From an uncultured Dorea sp. (GTDB lineage Bacteria; Bacillota; Clostridia; Lachnospirales; Lachnospiraceae), in the NCBI GenBank assembly GCA_948844705.1, contig CAQNVT010000094.1, positions 1 to 7,921 of the forward strand: a stretch of DNA of 7,921 nt, given 5' to 3'. Both the position numbers and the translations under genes were made by a program. Shown one piece after another: positions 1-6,483 of this stretch. Within the stretch, counting starts at the first letter, position 1. The number at the start of each line of letters is the position of its first letter. The notes under the pieces are model-generated. The model ran no database searches. It saw nothing but the letters and a program-made list of their open reading frames with translations, and was not told the DNA's origin.

Positions 1-290
1 TCGGTTTGGAAAAATATGATTCTGTTTTGGCGAAAGCCGTGGGAGATGCTTCGGCAACAGCCCCAGCTAATTTGGCTTTTTTGTGGTTGGACGCTCACTT
101 GTTAGGAGCTTGCTTTGCTCCTGGCGATTTATTTTTTGCCCTATCCGGCAGCCCTCTGTTTTCAAGCGATTCCAACAGCGAAATTAATTCGGTAGAAATT
201 CTGCCATATTTTTGTTCCTTTTGGACATGTCCCGTGCACGGTAAAGTATATGTCCGGGACACTTTTTTTATTCTTATGAGACGGGATATT
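1..290. other. Left-edge region without an identifiable gene; candidate plus-strand structured RNA
   Basis: This stretch lies downstream of dusB and contains no protein I recognise. Read on the plus strand it holds several compact hairpins: GGC-GAAA-GCC at 29-38 (a GNRA-type loop), TGC-TTCG-GCA at 47-56 (a UUCG-type loop), a nine-pair stem 101-109/117-125 and a six-pair stem 191-196/200-205, followed by the terminator hairpin at 228-269. The two longer stems contain G-U pairs that would be A-C mismatches on the minus strand, which favours a plus-strand transcript. The alternative is protein coding: a 55-codon minus frame at 95-262 starts at GTG without a ribosome binding site, and a plus frame is open from 6 to 320 but runs through the terminator and into dusB. 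A dispersed repeat is also possible. The 5' end is outside the window, so its identity is unresolved. Confidence 0.3.
228..269 (+). terminator. Rho-independent terminator facing dusB
   Basis: TGTCCCG at 228-234 pairs with CGGGACA at 255-261 across a 20-base loop, followed by one C and seven T residues at 263-269. The T tract lies on the plus strand only, so it would stop a transcript entering from the left edge before it runs antisense into dusB. A competing pairing (GGACAT at 223-228 with ATGTCC at 250-255) and the internal palindrome CCGTGCACGG complicate the fold, and the loop is long for a classic terminator. Confidence 0.5.
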
Positions 291-1244
291 TCATGGCATT
301 TTTTCCATAAGCTCTTCTAATTCCTGATAGGACTCCACCTGGTTGATAAGCGACCGCAGCCGCGCCGCGCCCTTCATTCCCTTCGTGTACCATGCCACGT
401 GCTTCCGCATCTCGCGGATCCCGATATAATCGCCCTTAAATTCAAGCTGAAGTCTTGCATGGCGGAGCATCATCCTGCGTATTTCGCGTGCATCCGGCCT
501 GGGCAGTATCCTGCCTGTCCTGTCATATTCCAGAAGCTCCGAAAATATCCACGGATTTCCCTGGGCGCCTCTTCCGATCATTACACCGTCGCAGCCGGTC
601 TCCCTTATCATCGCAGCCGCCTTTTCGCAGGAGTCTACATCCCCGTTTCCGATAACCGGAATGGAAACCGTTTCCTTAACCTTACGGATGATCTCCCAGT
701 CTGCCCTGCCGGAATAGTACTGCTCCCTTGTGCGGCCATGTACGGCCACCGCCGCGCCCCCGGCCTCTTCGATCACCTTTGCGATCTCTGCCGCATTTAC
801 ACTCGTATCGTCAAAGCCCTTGCGGATTTTTGCCGTGACCGGCTTTTGGATCGCCTTTACCGTCTCGTGTACAATCTCATATACCAGCTTTGGGTCCTTC
901 ATAAGCGCAGAGCCTTCTCCGTTTCTCACTACCTTTGGTACCGGGCAGCCCATGTTGATATCCAATATCTGGAAAGGAAGCTCCTCTATCCGTCTTGCCT
1001 GTTCACTTATAATCTTCGGGTCCGAACCAAACAGCTGCAGGGACACCGGATATTCCTGCGGGTGAATGGAAAGCAGAGCCTTCGTGTTCTTATTTTGATA
1101 CTGCAGCGCCTTTGCGCTGATCATTTCCATGCAGAGAAGACCCGCGCCCTGTTCCCTGCACAAAAGACGAAAGGGCAGGTCCGTAACACCTGCCATCGGA
1201 GCCAGTATATAGGGATTATCAAGCTTTACATTTCCTATATTCAT
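291..1244 (-). CDS. dusB: tRNA-dihydrouridine synthase, DusB type
   Basis: Flavoenzyme (FMN, NADPH) that reduces specific uridines of tRNA to dihydrouridine in the cytoplasm. The 317-residue product has the usual length and order of features for the family. An FMN-barrel start NPYILAPMAGVTD lies at residues 10-22, DINMGCP with the catalytic cysteine C100 at 95-101, TAKIR with the flavin-contacting lysine at 137-141, and VHGRTREQ at 168-175. GNGD sits at 199-202 and GRGAQGNPW at 224-232, followed by the helical C-terminal RNA-binding domain. It is the last visible gene of the minus-strand cluster, starting 14 bases after coaX. No strong Shine-Dalgarno precedes the ATG (only a GACGGTG-like stretch), so translation may depend on coupling to coaX. 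No terminator with a T tract is seen after its stop on the minus strand. The family call is secure; the exact Dus subtype and target uridine are inferred. Confidence 0.95.
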   Translation of the reverse strand: MNIGNVKLDNPYILAPMAGVTDLPFRLLCREQGAGLLCMEMISAKALQYQNKNTKALLSIHPQEYPVSLQLFGSDPKIISEQARRIEELPFQILDINMGCPVPKVVRNGEGSALMKDPKLVYEIVHETVKAIQKPVTAKIRKGFDDTSVNAAEIAKVIEEAGGAAVAVHGRTREQYYSGRADWEIIRKVKETVSIPVIGNGDVDSCEKAAAMIRETGCDGVMIGRGAQGNPWIFSELLEYDRTGRILPRPDAREIRRMMLRHARLQLEFKGDYIGIREMRKHVAWYTKGMKGAARLRSLINQVESYQELEELMEKMP

Positions 1245-1258
1245 ATTAACGCACCGTC

Positions 1259-2032
1259 TTAACGTTTTTTATTTCTTTCATAAATGATCCGAAGCCCCTT
1301 CAACGTAAGCTGCGGGTCATAGACATCGATCACGTCGGTCTCGCCGGCGATTATGTTTCCAAGGCCGCCGCTTGCCACTACCTTTGCATTCGTATAGCCG
1401 GACTCCTGACGGATCTTCTTTACGATATACTCCGTCTGGCCGATCTGACCGAATACGATACCTGCCTGCATAGACGCGATCGTCTCCCGCCCAAGAACAG
1501 AGTCCGGCTTCTTGATCTCAACAGCGGGAAGCATGGCCGCCTGTCCCCACATTGCCTGGGCAGATGTCCTGATCCCGGGTGCTATGACGGCCGCCTCAAA
1601 GGTTCCGTCCGGCCCTACCACGTCATAGGTGGTTGCGGTTCCATAATCTATTACAATAACCGGCCCGCCGTGGATCGTGTAAGCCGCAACGGCATCTACG
1701 ATACGGTCGGCCCCTACCTGCTTGGGATTCTCCGTCACGATACGGATACCTGTTTTAATGCCCGCCGACACTACCATTGGGCGGATGCCAAAATATTTTA
1801 TCATCGCACTTCCAAAGGAGTGCATAACATCCGGCACTACCGACGCCACGATAGCGGCATTAATTTCCGTGCTTACGATTCCCTGATGCTCCACAAGCTC
1901 CCTTAACATAATTCCGTATTCGTCAGACGTGCGCGGAAGCTTTGTCATCATACGGAAGGTTCCCAGAAGCTTATCCCCCTTAAATACACCGAACGTAATA
2001 TTCGTATTTCCTATATCTATTACCAAAAGCAA
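1259..2032 (-). CDS. coaX: Type III pantothenate kinase
   Basis: Catalyses the first step of CoA biosynthesis, ATP-dependent phosphorylation of pantothenate to 4'-phosphopantothenate. The 257-residue cytoplasmic protein belongs to the ASKHA fold. The phosphate-binding motif DIGNTN is at residues 6-11, GADR at 107-110 contains the presumed catalytic aspartate D109, and DYGTATTYD at 129-137 forms the second nucleotide and cation-binding element. Type III enzymes are feedback-resistant to CoA and use potassium or ammonium (family knowledge). The start is a TTG: it lies 8 bases after a perfect GGAGGT (2041-2046), and there is no ATG in frame that would keep the essential N-terminal motif. That binding site sits inside the last codons of the preceding small gene, whose TAA ends one base before the TTG, so the two are almost certainly translationally coupled. 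Confidence 0.95.
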   Translation of the reverse strand: MLLVIDIGNTNITFGVFKGDKLLGTFRMMTKLPRTSDEYGIMLRELVEHQGIVSTEINAAIVASVVPDVMHSFGSAMIKYFGIRPMVVSAGIKTGIRIVTENPKQVGADRIVDAVAAYTIHGGPVIVIDYGTATTYDVVGPDGTFEAAVIAPGIRTSAQAMWGQAAMLPAVEIKKPDSVLGRETIASMQAGIVFGQIGQTEYIVKKIRQESGYTNAKVVASGGLGNIIAGETDVIDVYDPQLTLKGLRIIYERNKKR

Positions 2033-2033
2033 T

Positions 2034-2366
2034 TTATTCTACCTCCTCTCCCAGAAAGAACACCTTATAATAAAGCTGCAACGCCTGCAGAAGATCCTGC
2101 TTTTCCCGCCGGAGCTGCTTGATCTTAAGCCGGCTTCCGATATCGTCAAACATCGGATCAAACTCCTCCGAGGTCACCTCAAAGCACAGCTCGCCGTCCT
2201 CTTCATATACCAGTGTCAGAATTCCGCCCACATCATTGACATACAGCACACACATAATTTTAAGCTCATTCTGGATGGACTCCGGAAGTCCGTCAAAATC
2301 CGGGTTCAGATAATATTTCTCCTCATACGAATTCGCGCCGCATAACACAATCCTGTCTCCGTACAT
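2034..2366 (-). CDS. Conserved small protein, DUF6145-like
   Basis: A 110-residue soluble, acidic protein of unknown function. It begins [20 protein letters not shown], continues with an alpha/beta stretch containing [19 protein letters not shown] (about residues 43-61), and ends in a charged helix (about 79-97) and the tail FFLGEEVE. From memory it matches a Lachnospiraceae-restricted family catalogued as DUF6145; this name is a recollection and not a search result. There is no signal peptide, membrane segment or obvious catalytic motif. The ATG at 2366 is chosen because AGGAGG lies at 2373-2378 with 6-base spacing. An in-frame extension to 2504 would run backwards through the palindromic repeat and into birA. 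Its last codons carry the coaX ribosome binding site, so it is tied to CoaX production, which may hint at a link but does not prove one. Confidence 0.85.
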   Translation of the reverse strand: MYGDRIVLCGANSYEEKYYLNPDFDGLPESIQNELKIMCVLYVNDVGGILTLVYEEDGELCFEVTSEEFDPMFDDIGSRLKIKQLRREKQDLLQALQLYYKVFFLGEEVE

Positions 2367-2385
2367 ACACACCCTCCTCTTAGTT

Positions 2386-2445
2386 GGGGACGTAGTAAAA
2401 TTAATTTTACTACGTCCCAGATTGAAAATACCCTGTCCCAGATTA
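2386..2445 (-). repeat. Composite palindromic intergenic repeat, copy 1 (birA to small protein)
   Basis: A perfect 32-base palindrome without a loop spans 2387-2418, with 16-base arms; the minus-strand arm begins GGGACGTAGTAAAATT. Next to it, at 2425-2444, is a single unpaired arm of a sister sequence, TCTGGGACAGGGTATTTT on the minus strand. The element starts in the TAA stop of birA (2443-2445) and finishes just before the AGGAGG of the next gene. The outer bases AGATT survive on one side only (2419-2423). It could fold into a very stable RNA hairpin, but no T tract follows it, so a role in mRNA stability or processing fits better than termination. Confidence 0.85.
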
Positions 2446-3423
2446 CACATACCCGTATATTCCCCGGACGGATACCTCTCCTGCAAAAATATGCTTTTCC
2501 TCACCCTCTGCCGTCACTACGATCAGCTCGCCCTGCTCGTTTATCCCTGACGAATGTGCGTTATACTCTCCCTGGGGCTCTAACACCCGCACGTCCTTAT
2601 CAATATTTACAAGCAGTTTATTATATCTTTCCTGAAGCCCGGAGAGATTTTCATTTTTCATAAACAGCTCATAATTTTCCTCGTAGCGCTCCATCACAGC
2701 CGCGATTAATTCTGAGCGCCTGAACCGTTTTCCGCTCTCTATGAAAAGTGACGTAGCCGTTTTCTTTATTTCCTCCGGAAATTCCTCCTGATTTACATTG
2801 ATCCCCACACCGGTCACTACGTAATTGATATCCTGGATCTCCGTACTCATCTCCGTGAGTATTCCGCATATCTTTTTTTTATTTAACACGATATCATTGG
2901 GCCACTTAATCCGTGCGGGAAGTCCTGTATGCTCTCTCACGGCCTCCGCCGCGCTGAGCGCCATGACGAGTGTAAGCATCGGCGCCTTTACCGGTGAAAG
3001 CACCGGTCTTTGAAGCAATGTCATATAAATACATATTCCCCTGGGAGAATCCCAGGAACGGCCCCGCCGGCCCTTTCCTGCCGACTGCCTGTCCGCTACG
3101 ATGAGCGTACCGTGCGCCGCTTTCTTTTCCCCGGCAAGCCTGGCCTGAATATTGGTAGAATCCGTCTCGTCAAAATAAATGACCCTACGGCCTGCCCATT
3201 TCGTCCTGACCATACTCTGAATCTCGTCCCGTGAAATAATATCCGGGCTCCCGGTCAGGCGGTATCCCTTATTGCGTACCGCTTCGATCTCATAGCCCTC
3301 CTTCTTAAGCTGCTCAATCGCTTTCCAGACCGCCGTGCGGGATACGGAAAATTGATCGCACAGCTGCTGGCCTGAAATATATCTGCCGGTTTCCTTCAGT
3401 ATTCGTAATATTTCTGCTTTCAT
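2443..3423 (-). CDS. birA: Bifunctional biotin--[acetyl-CoA-carboxylase] ligase / biotin operon repressor
   Basis: Activates biotin with ATP to biotinyl-AMP and attaches it to the carrier lysine of biotin-dependent carboxylases; the N-terminal DNA-binding domain suggests it also represses biotin synthesis or uptake genes. The 326-residue protein has a winged helix-turn-helix at about residues 1-56 (ISGQQLCDQFSVSRTAVWKA, then GYRL). DETDSTN follows at 85-91, the biotinyl-AMP loop GKGRRGR at 116-122, KWPND at 173-177, KKICGIL at 183-189, GVGINVN further on, and an SH3-like C-terminal domain (about 275-326). The ATG at 3423 has AGGAAG about 6 bases upstream. A TTG at 3444 would add seven residues encoded by the palindrome edge and is less likely. 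It follows argF after 59 bases that are mostly palindrome; its TAA stop is shared with another palindromic repeat. Confidence 0.95.
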   Translation of the reverse strand: MKAEILRILKETGRYISGQQLCDQFSVSRTAVWKAIEQLKKEGYEIEAVRNKGYRLTGSPDIISRDEIQSMVRTKWAGRRVIYFDETDSTNIQARLAGEKKAAHGTLIVADRQSAGKGRRGRSWDSPRGICIYMTLLQRPVLSPVKAPMLTLVMALSAAEAVREHTGLPARIKWPNDIVLNKKKICGILTEMSTEIQDINYVVTGVGINVNQEEFPEEIKKTATSLFIESGKRFRRSELIAAVMERYEENYELFMKNENLSGLQERYNKLLVNIDKDVRVLEPQGEYNAHSSGINEQGELIVVTAEGEEKHIFAGEVSVRGIYGYV

Positions 3424-3442
3424 ATCTGCTTCCTGTCCGCTC

Positions 3443-3503
3443 AATCTGGGACGGAGTATTTCTAGAAATACTCCGTCCCAGATTAGTTTAACCCTGTCCC
3501 TAA
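3443..3503 (-). repeat. Composite palindromic intergenic repeat, copy 2 (argF to birA)
   Basis: A perfect 42-base palindrome spans 3443-3484 with 21-base arms; each arm begins AATCTGGGACGGAGTATTT. It overlaps the last two bases of the argF stop codon at 3483-3485. Upstream, still inside argF, a single arm GGGACAGGGTT (3491-3501 region, minus strand) repeats the composite arrangement seen in copy 1. Compared with copy 1 the stem differs at inner positions on both arms together (for example GACGT/ACGTC against GACGG/CCGTC), as expected if pairing is preserved. No T tract follows, so it is not a standard terminator. Confidence 0.85.
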
Positions 3504-4427
3504 TGTCGCCACCATAACTGCCTTTATTGTATGCAGCCGATTCTCTGCCTCGTCAAATACGACGCTTGCCTCGCTTTCGAAGACCTCCTCGGTTACTTCT
3601 TTTCCTTTTACTGCCGGCAGACAGTGCATGAAGATCGTTCCTTCCTTTCCTGTCTTTTCCATGAGCTCACTGTTTACCTGATAAGGTGTAAGAAGCCTGA
3701 TCCTCTCCGCCGCCTTGTCCTCCTCGCCCATGGACGCCCACACGTCTGTATAGAGTACGTCTGCATTTTCCACTGCATTTACATCATCTGTCACTGTAAC
3801 GGAAGCTCCTGATTCCTTCGCATACTCCTCGCACAGGCCGGTAAGCTCCTTCGTCGGCCACAGGCTCTCCGGCGCTATAATTACAAAATCCACCCCGACC
3901 TTCGCGCAGCCGATCATCAGGCTGTTTGCCATATTGTTGCGCCCGTCTCCCAGATACACGAATTTCAGCCCCTTAAGATAGCCGAAATGCTCCCGCATCG
4001 TAAGGAGATCCGCCAGTATCTGTGTCGGGTGGTATTCATCCGTCAGACCGTTCCACACCGGGACGCCGCTGTATTTTGCAAGCGCCTCCACATGCTCCTG
4101 CCTGAAGCCGCGGAACTCGATTCCGTCAAACATTCTCCCAAGCACGCGTGCCGTATCCTCGATGCTCTCTTTATGCCCAAGCTGAATCTCATTTCCTGAA
4201 AGATACGTCGGAATTCCGCCTTCATCTGCCGCTCCCACAGTAAATGCACAGCGTGTCCTTGTTGACGGCTTTTCAAAAATAAGCGCGATGTTCTTGCCCT
4301 TTAAGCTCTCACCGGTAATTCCCTGTTTCTTCTTCTCCTTAAGATCTGCCGCCAGATCAAGCAGATAAAAAATCTCCTCCGGTGTGTAATCCTTCAGTGT
4401 GATAAAGCTTCTTCCTTTTAGGTTCAT
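3483..4427 (-). CDS. argF: Ornithine carbamoyltransferase (internal start within the fused frame)
   Basis: Converts ornithine and carbamoyl phosphate to citrulline and phosphate, in arginine synthesis or, in reverse, in arginine catabolism; which one applies cannot be told because no other arg genes are in the window. Read from the ATG at 4427 it is 314 residues, normal for the family. The carbamoyl-phosphate motif STRTR is at 55-59, the 80s-loop lysine region [14 protein letters not shown] at 78-91, HPTQ at 133-136, the ornithine-binding motif DVWASMG at 228-234, and HCLP at 268-271. A strong GGGAGGAG lies upstream of this ATG, so it can be made as a free protein, matching the usual trimeric enzyme. 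The family normally ends near the MVATLG seen at residues 305-310; here TGLN follows and is encoded by the flank of the palindromic repeat. The function is secure; whether the free or the fused form dominates is unknown. Confidence 0.88.
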   Translation of the reverse strand: MNLKGRSFITLKDYTPEEIFYLLDLAADLKEKKKQGITGESLKGKNIALIFEKPSTRTRCAFTVGAADEGGIPTYLSGNEIQLGHKESIEDTARVLGRMFDGIEFRGFRQEHVEALAKYSGVPVWNGLTDEYHPTQILADLLTMREHFGYLKGLKFVYLGDGRNNMANSLMIGCAKVGVDFVIIAPESLWPTKELTGLCEEYAKESGASVTVTDDVNAVENADVLYTDVWASMGEEDKAAERIRLLTPYQVNSELMEKTGKEGTIFMHCLPAVKGKEVTEEVFESEASVVFDEAENRLHTIKAVMVATLGTGLN

Positions 4428-5528
4428 AGTCTGCTCCTCCCTTAATGCTGCCAGTATGTGGACGAATCTCGGCAAATTAAGCCTTCCGCCCGCTTTTACA
4501 TATTTCTCATATACAATATCATATAATTGCTCATCTGTGTATATCTGATATTTCGGAATCTGAAATATTTTCGCAGCCGCCTCCAGCATCCCCATGAAAA
4601 GCTCCTTGTCCGAAAATCCAAGAGGAAGCTTTAATTTAAGTGCAGTATCCGCCCTTTCGATCTCCCGCATGCCGCTAAGAAGCTCTTCGTAATACTCCTC
4701 TCCGTGCGTCTGCTCTACATAATAAATAAAGCCCTCAAGCCCGTAAATCACTCTTTTTGCGTCGTAATAGCCGATCGTCAGATTCTGCCTGCTGCGTTTC
4801 CCCGAAAACTCGATGATGCTTCCGAGCTTCACCCGCGGCGCCACCTCATATTTTACACTTCCCTCGGGCATCCGTACCCGCGGCTCTCTTCCCGGCCCGT
4901 AGATCCTGACCTCGATAATATTTTCATATCCCCTCTTCACAAGAGAATTAAGGGGCACATTATTTACCACGCCGCCGTCAATATATTTCTTCCCATGCAG
5001 GCGTTCATTTTTAAATCCGAGCAGATATGCACTGGCAAGAAGGAAATCCTCCAGAAGTCCCTCCGGAATATCCTCCACGCTCAGATCCAGCTCTTTAAAA
5101 TCCGACACGGAAAATGTAAGAAGGGCAAATTCGATCCCGCATGTGCGGATCGTCTCCTCATCCACCGTCTCATGAATCAGCTTCCTAAGCGGCGAAATGT
5201 CGATCCCCCCGTCCTTTAATTTTTTCCATCCCTCATTTAAAAATTCCTTTAACGTAGTCTCACCGCGGAACAGCCGTTCCATCCACTCGTCATCCACGTC
5301 CATCACTGTGGAAAATGTCATCTTCCGCCAAATATCCTCCGCCGTATCCACATCACCCATGCAGACGAGGGCGCCGTTCAATGCACCCACGGACGTACCT
5401 GCCACCGCGTTTATTTTAACACCGGCTTCCTTAAGCGCCTTCCACGCGCCGATCTGATAGGCACCCCTGGCGCCTCCGCCGTCAAATACCAAACCATATT
5501 CCTTAGAAAGATCAATCACAGGCTTCAT
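3483..5528 (-). CDS. Patatin-like phospholipase fused in frame to ornithine carbamoyltransferase
   Basis: One uninterrupted 681-codon frame. Residues 1 to about 300 form a patatin-like (PNPLA) lipid acyl hydrolase: oxyanion loop DGGGARG at 16-22, nucleophile S46 in GTSVG at 44-48, and the catalytic-dyad aspartate D184 in [11 protein letters not shown] at 182-192. Residues 300-367 are a mainly helical tail. Residue 368 is the methionine of a complete ornithine carbamoyltransferase (described as its own entry). No signal peptide or membrane helix is seen. The start ATG at 5528 has AAAGGAGGAG with 7-base spacing to its core and lies one base after the methyltransferase TAA; an in-frame start at 5558 is upstream of this site and is rejected. 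I know of no standard patatin-OTC enzyme, and the intact internal ribosome binding site suggests two separate genes that recently lost a stop codon, or a sequencing error. Both domains keep their catalytic residues. Confidence 0.85.
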   Translation of the reverse strand: MKPVIDLSKEYGLVFDGGGARGAYQIGAWKALKEAGVKINAVAGTSVGALNGALVCMGDVDTAEDIWRKMTFSTVMDVDDEWMERLFRGETTLKEFLNEGWKKLKDGGIDISPLRKLIHETVDEETIRTCGIEFALLTFSVSDFKELDLSVEDIPEGLLEDFLLASAYLLGFKNERLHGKKYIDGGVVNNVPLNSLVKRGYENIIEVRIYGPGREPRVRMPEGSVKYEVAPRVKLGSIIEFSGKRSRQNLTIGYYDAKRVIYGLEGFIYYVEQTHGEEYYEELLSGMREIERADTALKLKLPLGFSDKELFMGMLEAAAKIFQIPKYQIYTDEQLYDIVYEKYVKAGGRLNLPRFVHILAALREEQTMNLKGRSFITLKDYTPEEIFYLLDLAADLKEKKKQGITGESLKGKNIALIFEKPSTRTRCAFTVGAADEGGIPTYLSGNEIQLGHKESIEDTARVLGRMFDGIEFRGFRQEHVEALAKYSGVPVWNGLTDEYHPTQILADLLTMREHFGYLKGLKFVYLGDGRNNMANSLMIGCAKVGVDFVIIAPESLWPTKELTGLCEEYAKESGASVTVTDDVNAVENADVLYTDVWASMGEEDKAAERIRLLTPYQVNSELMEKTGKEGTIFMHCLPAVKGKEVTEEVFESEASVVFDEAENRLHTIKAVMVATLGTGLN
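4434..4441 (-). promoter_or_regulatory. Internal ribosome binding site for argF
   Basis: GGGAGGAG on the minus strand, with 8 bases between its GGAGG core and the ATG at 4425-4427. It lies inside the reading frame that continues from the patatin domain, where it encodes the residues R-E-E. Its quality is typical of a real gene start and decides that ArgF can be translated on its own. A TAA in another frame (4442-4444) immediately precedes it. Confidence 0.8.
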
Positions 5529-5529
5529 A

Positions 5530-6318
5530 TTATCTCCTCCTTTGTCTCGCCGCCTCAAACATCAAAACCGATGCCGCGATCGCCGCATTTAACGATTCCA
5601 CCTGTCCAAGCATCGGAATCCGGATATATTCCTCCGCTTTCTCTGCCGTCTCGTCCCGGAGGCCGTTTCCCTCATTTCCGATTAGAAATGCACACGGCTT
5701 CCTGTAATCCGGCTCGTCATAGTCAAGTTTTCCTTCAAGATGTGCGGCGAAGGTCGTGATCCCCGCCCCATTTATCCGATCCAGCACTCCCGGAATATCC
5801 TCCGCATAGCAGAACGGCACCCGATATACCGACCCCATCGTAGAACGGATCGTCTTGGGATTATAAATGTCCGCGCTGTCACGGCCAAGTATCACTCCCG
5901 TCACCCCGGCGCCCTCGGCCGTCCGAAGGATCGTCCCTACATTTCCCGGATCCTGCAGATTGTCAAGCACAAGAAGAAACGGACATCGGTCTCCCAGCAT
6001 TTCATCAAGGCGGCCTTCCCTGCGCTTTATAACACACAGCACGCCCTGCGGCGTCTTCGTATCCGACACATGCTCATACACATGGTCGGAAAGAAACTCC
6101 GGCCTGATACCGGTTCCCTCAAGGACATTCTCAAGAGCTGTCTTTTCTTTTTTATAAAACGCTTCCGATACATAGACCTCGCACAGCCTGTCCTTCGGCA
6201 CCTCCCGGAACATACGGAGTCCCTCCGCAAGAAATATTCCTTCTTCCTCCCGGAGCCGCTTTTTTTTCTGCAGGCCCGCAAGACGCTTCACCTTCGCATT
6301 TGCAGTACTTGTAATCAT
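5530..6318 (-). CDS. TrmH/SpoU-family RNA 2'-O-ribose methyltransferase
   Basis: SAM-dependent enzyme that methylates the ribose 2'-OH of a tRNA or rRNA nucleotide; the target cannot be read from sequence. The 262-residue protein has an N-terminal L30e-like substrate-binding domain (about 1-100, with FLAEGLRMF at 29-37), followed by the knotted SPOUT domain. Motif 1 is [14 protein letters not shown] at 119-132 with N126 and R132, motif 2 [10 protein letters not shown] at 211-220, and motif 3 [17 protein letters not shown] at 234-250. The start ATG at 6318 follows AGGAG with about 7-base spacing; a GTG at 6357 is upstream of that site and unlikely. It is the first gene of the minus-strand cluster. 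Its last codons form the ribosome binding site of the patatin-like gene, and its TAA ends one base before that ATG, so the two are probably coupled. It resembles the RlmB or YsgA-like group. Confidence 0.93.
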   Translation of the reverse strand: MITSTANAKVKRLAGLQKKKRLREEEGIFLAEGLRMFREVPKDRLCEVYVSEAFYKKEKTALENVLEGTGIRPEFLSDHVYEHVSDTKTPQGVLCVIKRREGRLDEMLGDRCPFLLVLDNLQDPGNVGTILRTAEGAGVTGVILGRDSADIYNPKTIRSTMGSVYRVPFCYAEDIPGVLDRINGAGITTFAAHLEGKLDYDEPDYRKPCAFLIGNEGNGLRDETAEKAEEYIRIPMLGQVESLNAAIAASVLMFEAARQRRR

Positions 6319-6374
6319 ACTTCTTCTCCTACTTGGGAAGCCCTTCTCCGGCTCCACTTTTAACTCTTGTATTT

Positions 6375-6380
6375 ATTATA
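6375..6380 (-). promoter_or_regulatory. Probable -10 element for the minus-strand cluster
   Basis: A perfect TATAAT on the minus strand, preceded by GCG, about 57 bases upstream of the methyltransferase ATG. No good -35 is seen at 16-18 bases; the best is a weak CTGGCG. A leader of roughly 50 bases would carry the AGGAG site. Its upstream region overlaps that of the divergent amidohydrolase promoter, so the two could interfere. Confidence 0.5.
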
Positions 6381-6409
6381 CGCATAACTTTAAAAAACGC
6401 CAGTGGTAT

Positions 6410-6438
6410 TTGAAAATATTTATGTTAAAATATATATT
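6410..6438 (+). promoter_or_regulatory. Sigma-A type promoter for the amidohydrolase gene
   Basis: TTGAAA at 6410-6415 and TATATT at 6433-6438 are separated by exactly 17 bases in an A/T-rich stretch, a close match to the housekeeping consensus. Transcription would begin near 6445, leaving a leader of about 40 bases that ends in the GGGGGA ribosome binding site at 6473-6478. Confidence 0.7.
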
Positions 6439-6483
6439 AAGTTAGTACCAGGATCAAAATCTGACATTTTGCGGGGGATTCAA

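Noticed and set aside
399..1262. A 287-codon plus-strand frame opposite dusB
   Set aside because: It is a shadow of dusB: the opposite frame has all DusB motifs, while this translation is rich in Arg, His, Leu and Cys and shows no domain.
2367..2504. A 46-residue N-terminal extension of the DUF6145-like protein
   Set aside because: It reads through the palindromic repeat and into the end of birA; AGGAGG marks the ATG at 2366.
3424..3444. TTG start adding seven residues to BirA
   Set aside because: The added residues come from the edge of the palindrome, and the family's winged-helix domain begins at the ATG at 3423, which has an AGGAAG upstream.
2387..3484. The palindromes as ordinary rho-independent terminators
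   Set aside because: Neither copy is followed by a T tract in either direction, and a terminator after birA or argF would cut off closely spaced downstream genes that lack visible promoters.
4704..5219. A 171-codon plus-strand frame opposite the patatin domain
   Set aside because: Antisense shadow; the minus frame carries GTSVG and DGG catalytic motifs, and this one shows no start signal or domain.
6403..6483. Upstream GTG start extending the amidohydrolase by 27 residues
   Set aside because: It would start before the -35/-10 promoter and lacks a ribosome binding site; the ATG at 6484 has GGGGGA at suitable spacing.
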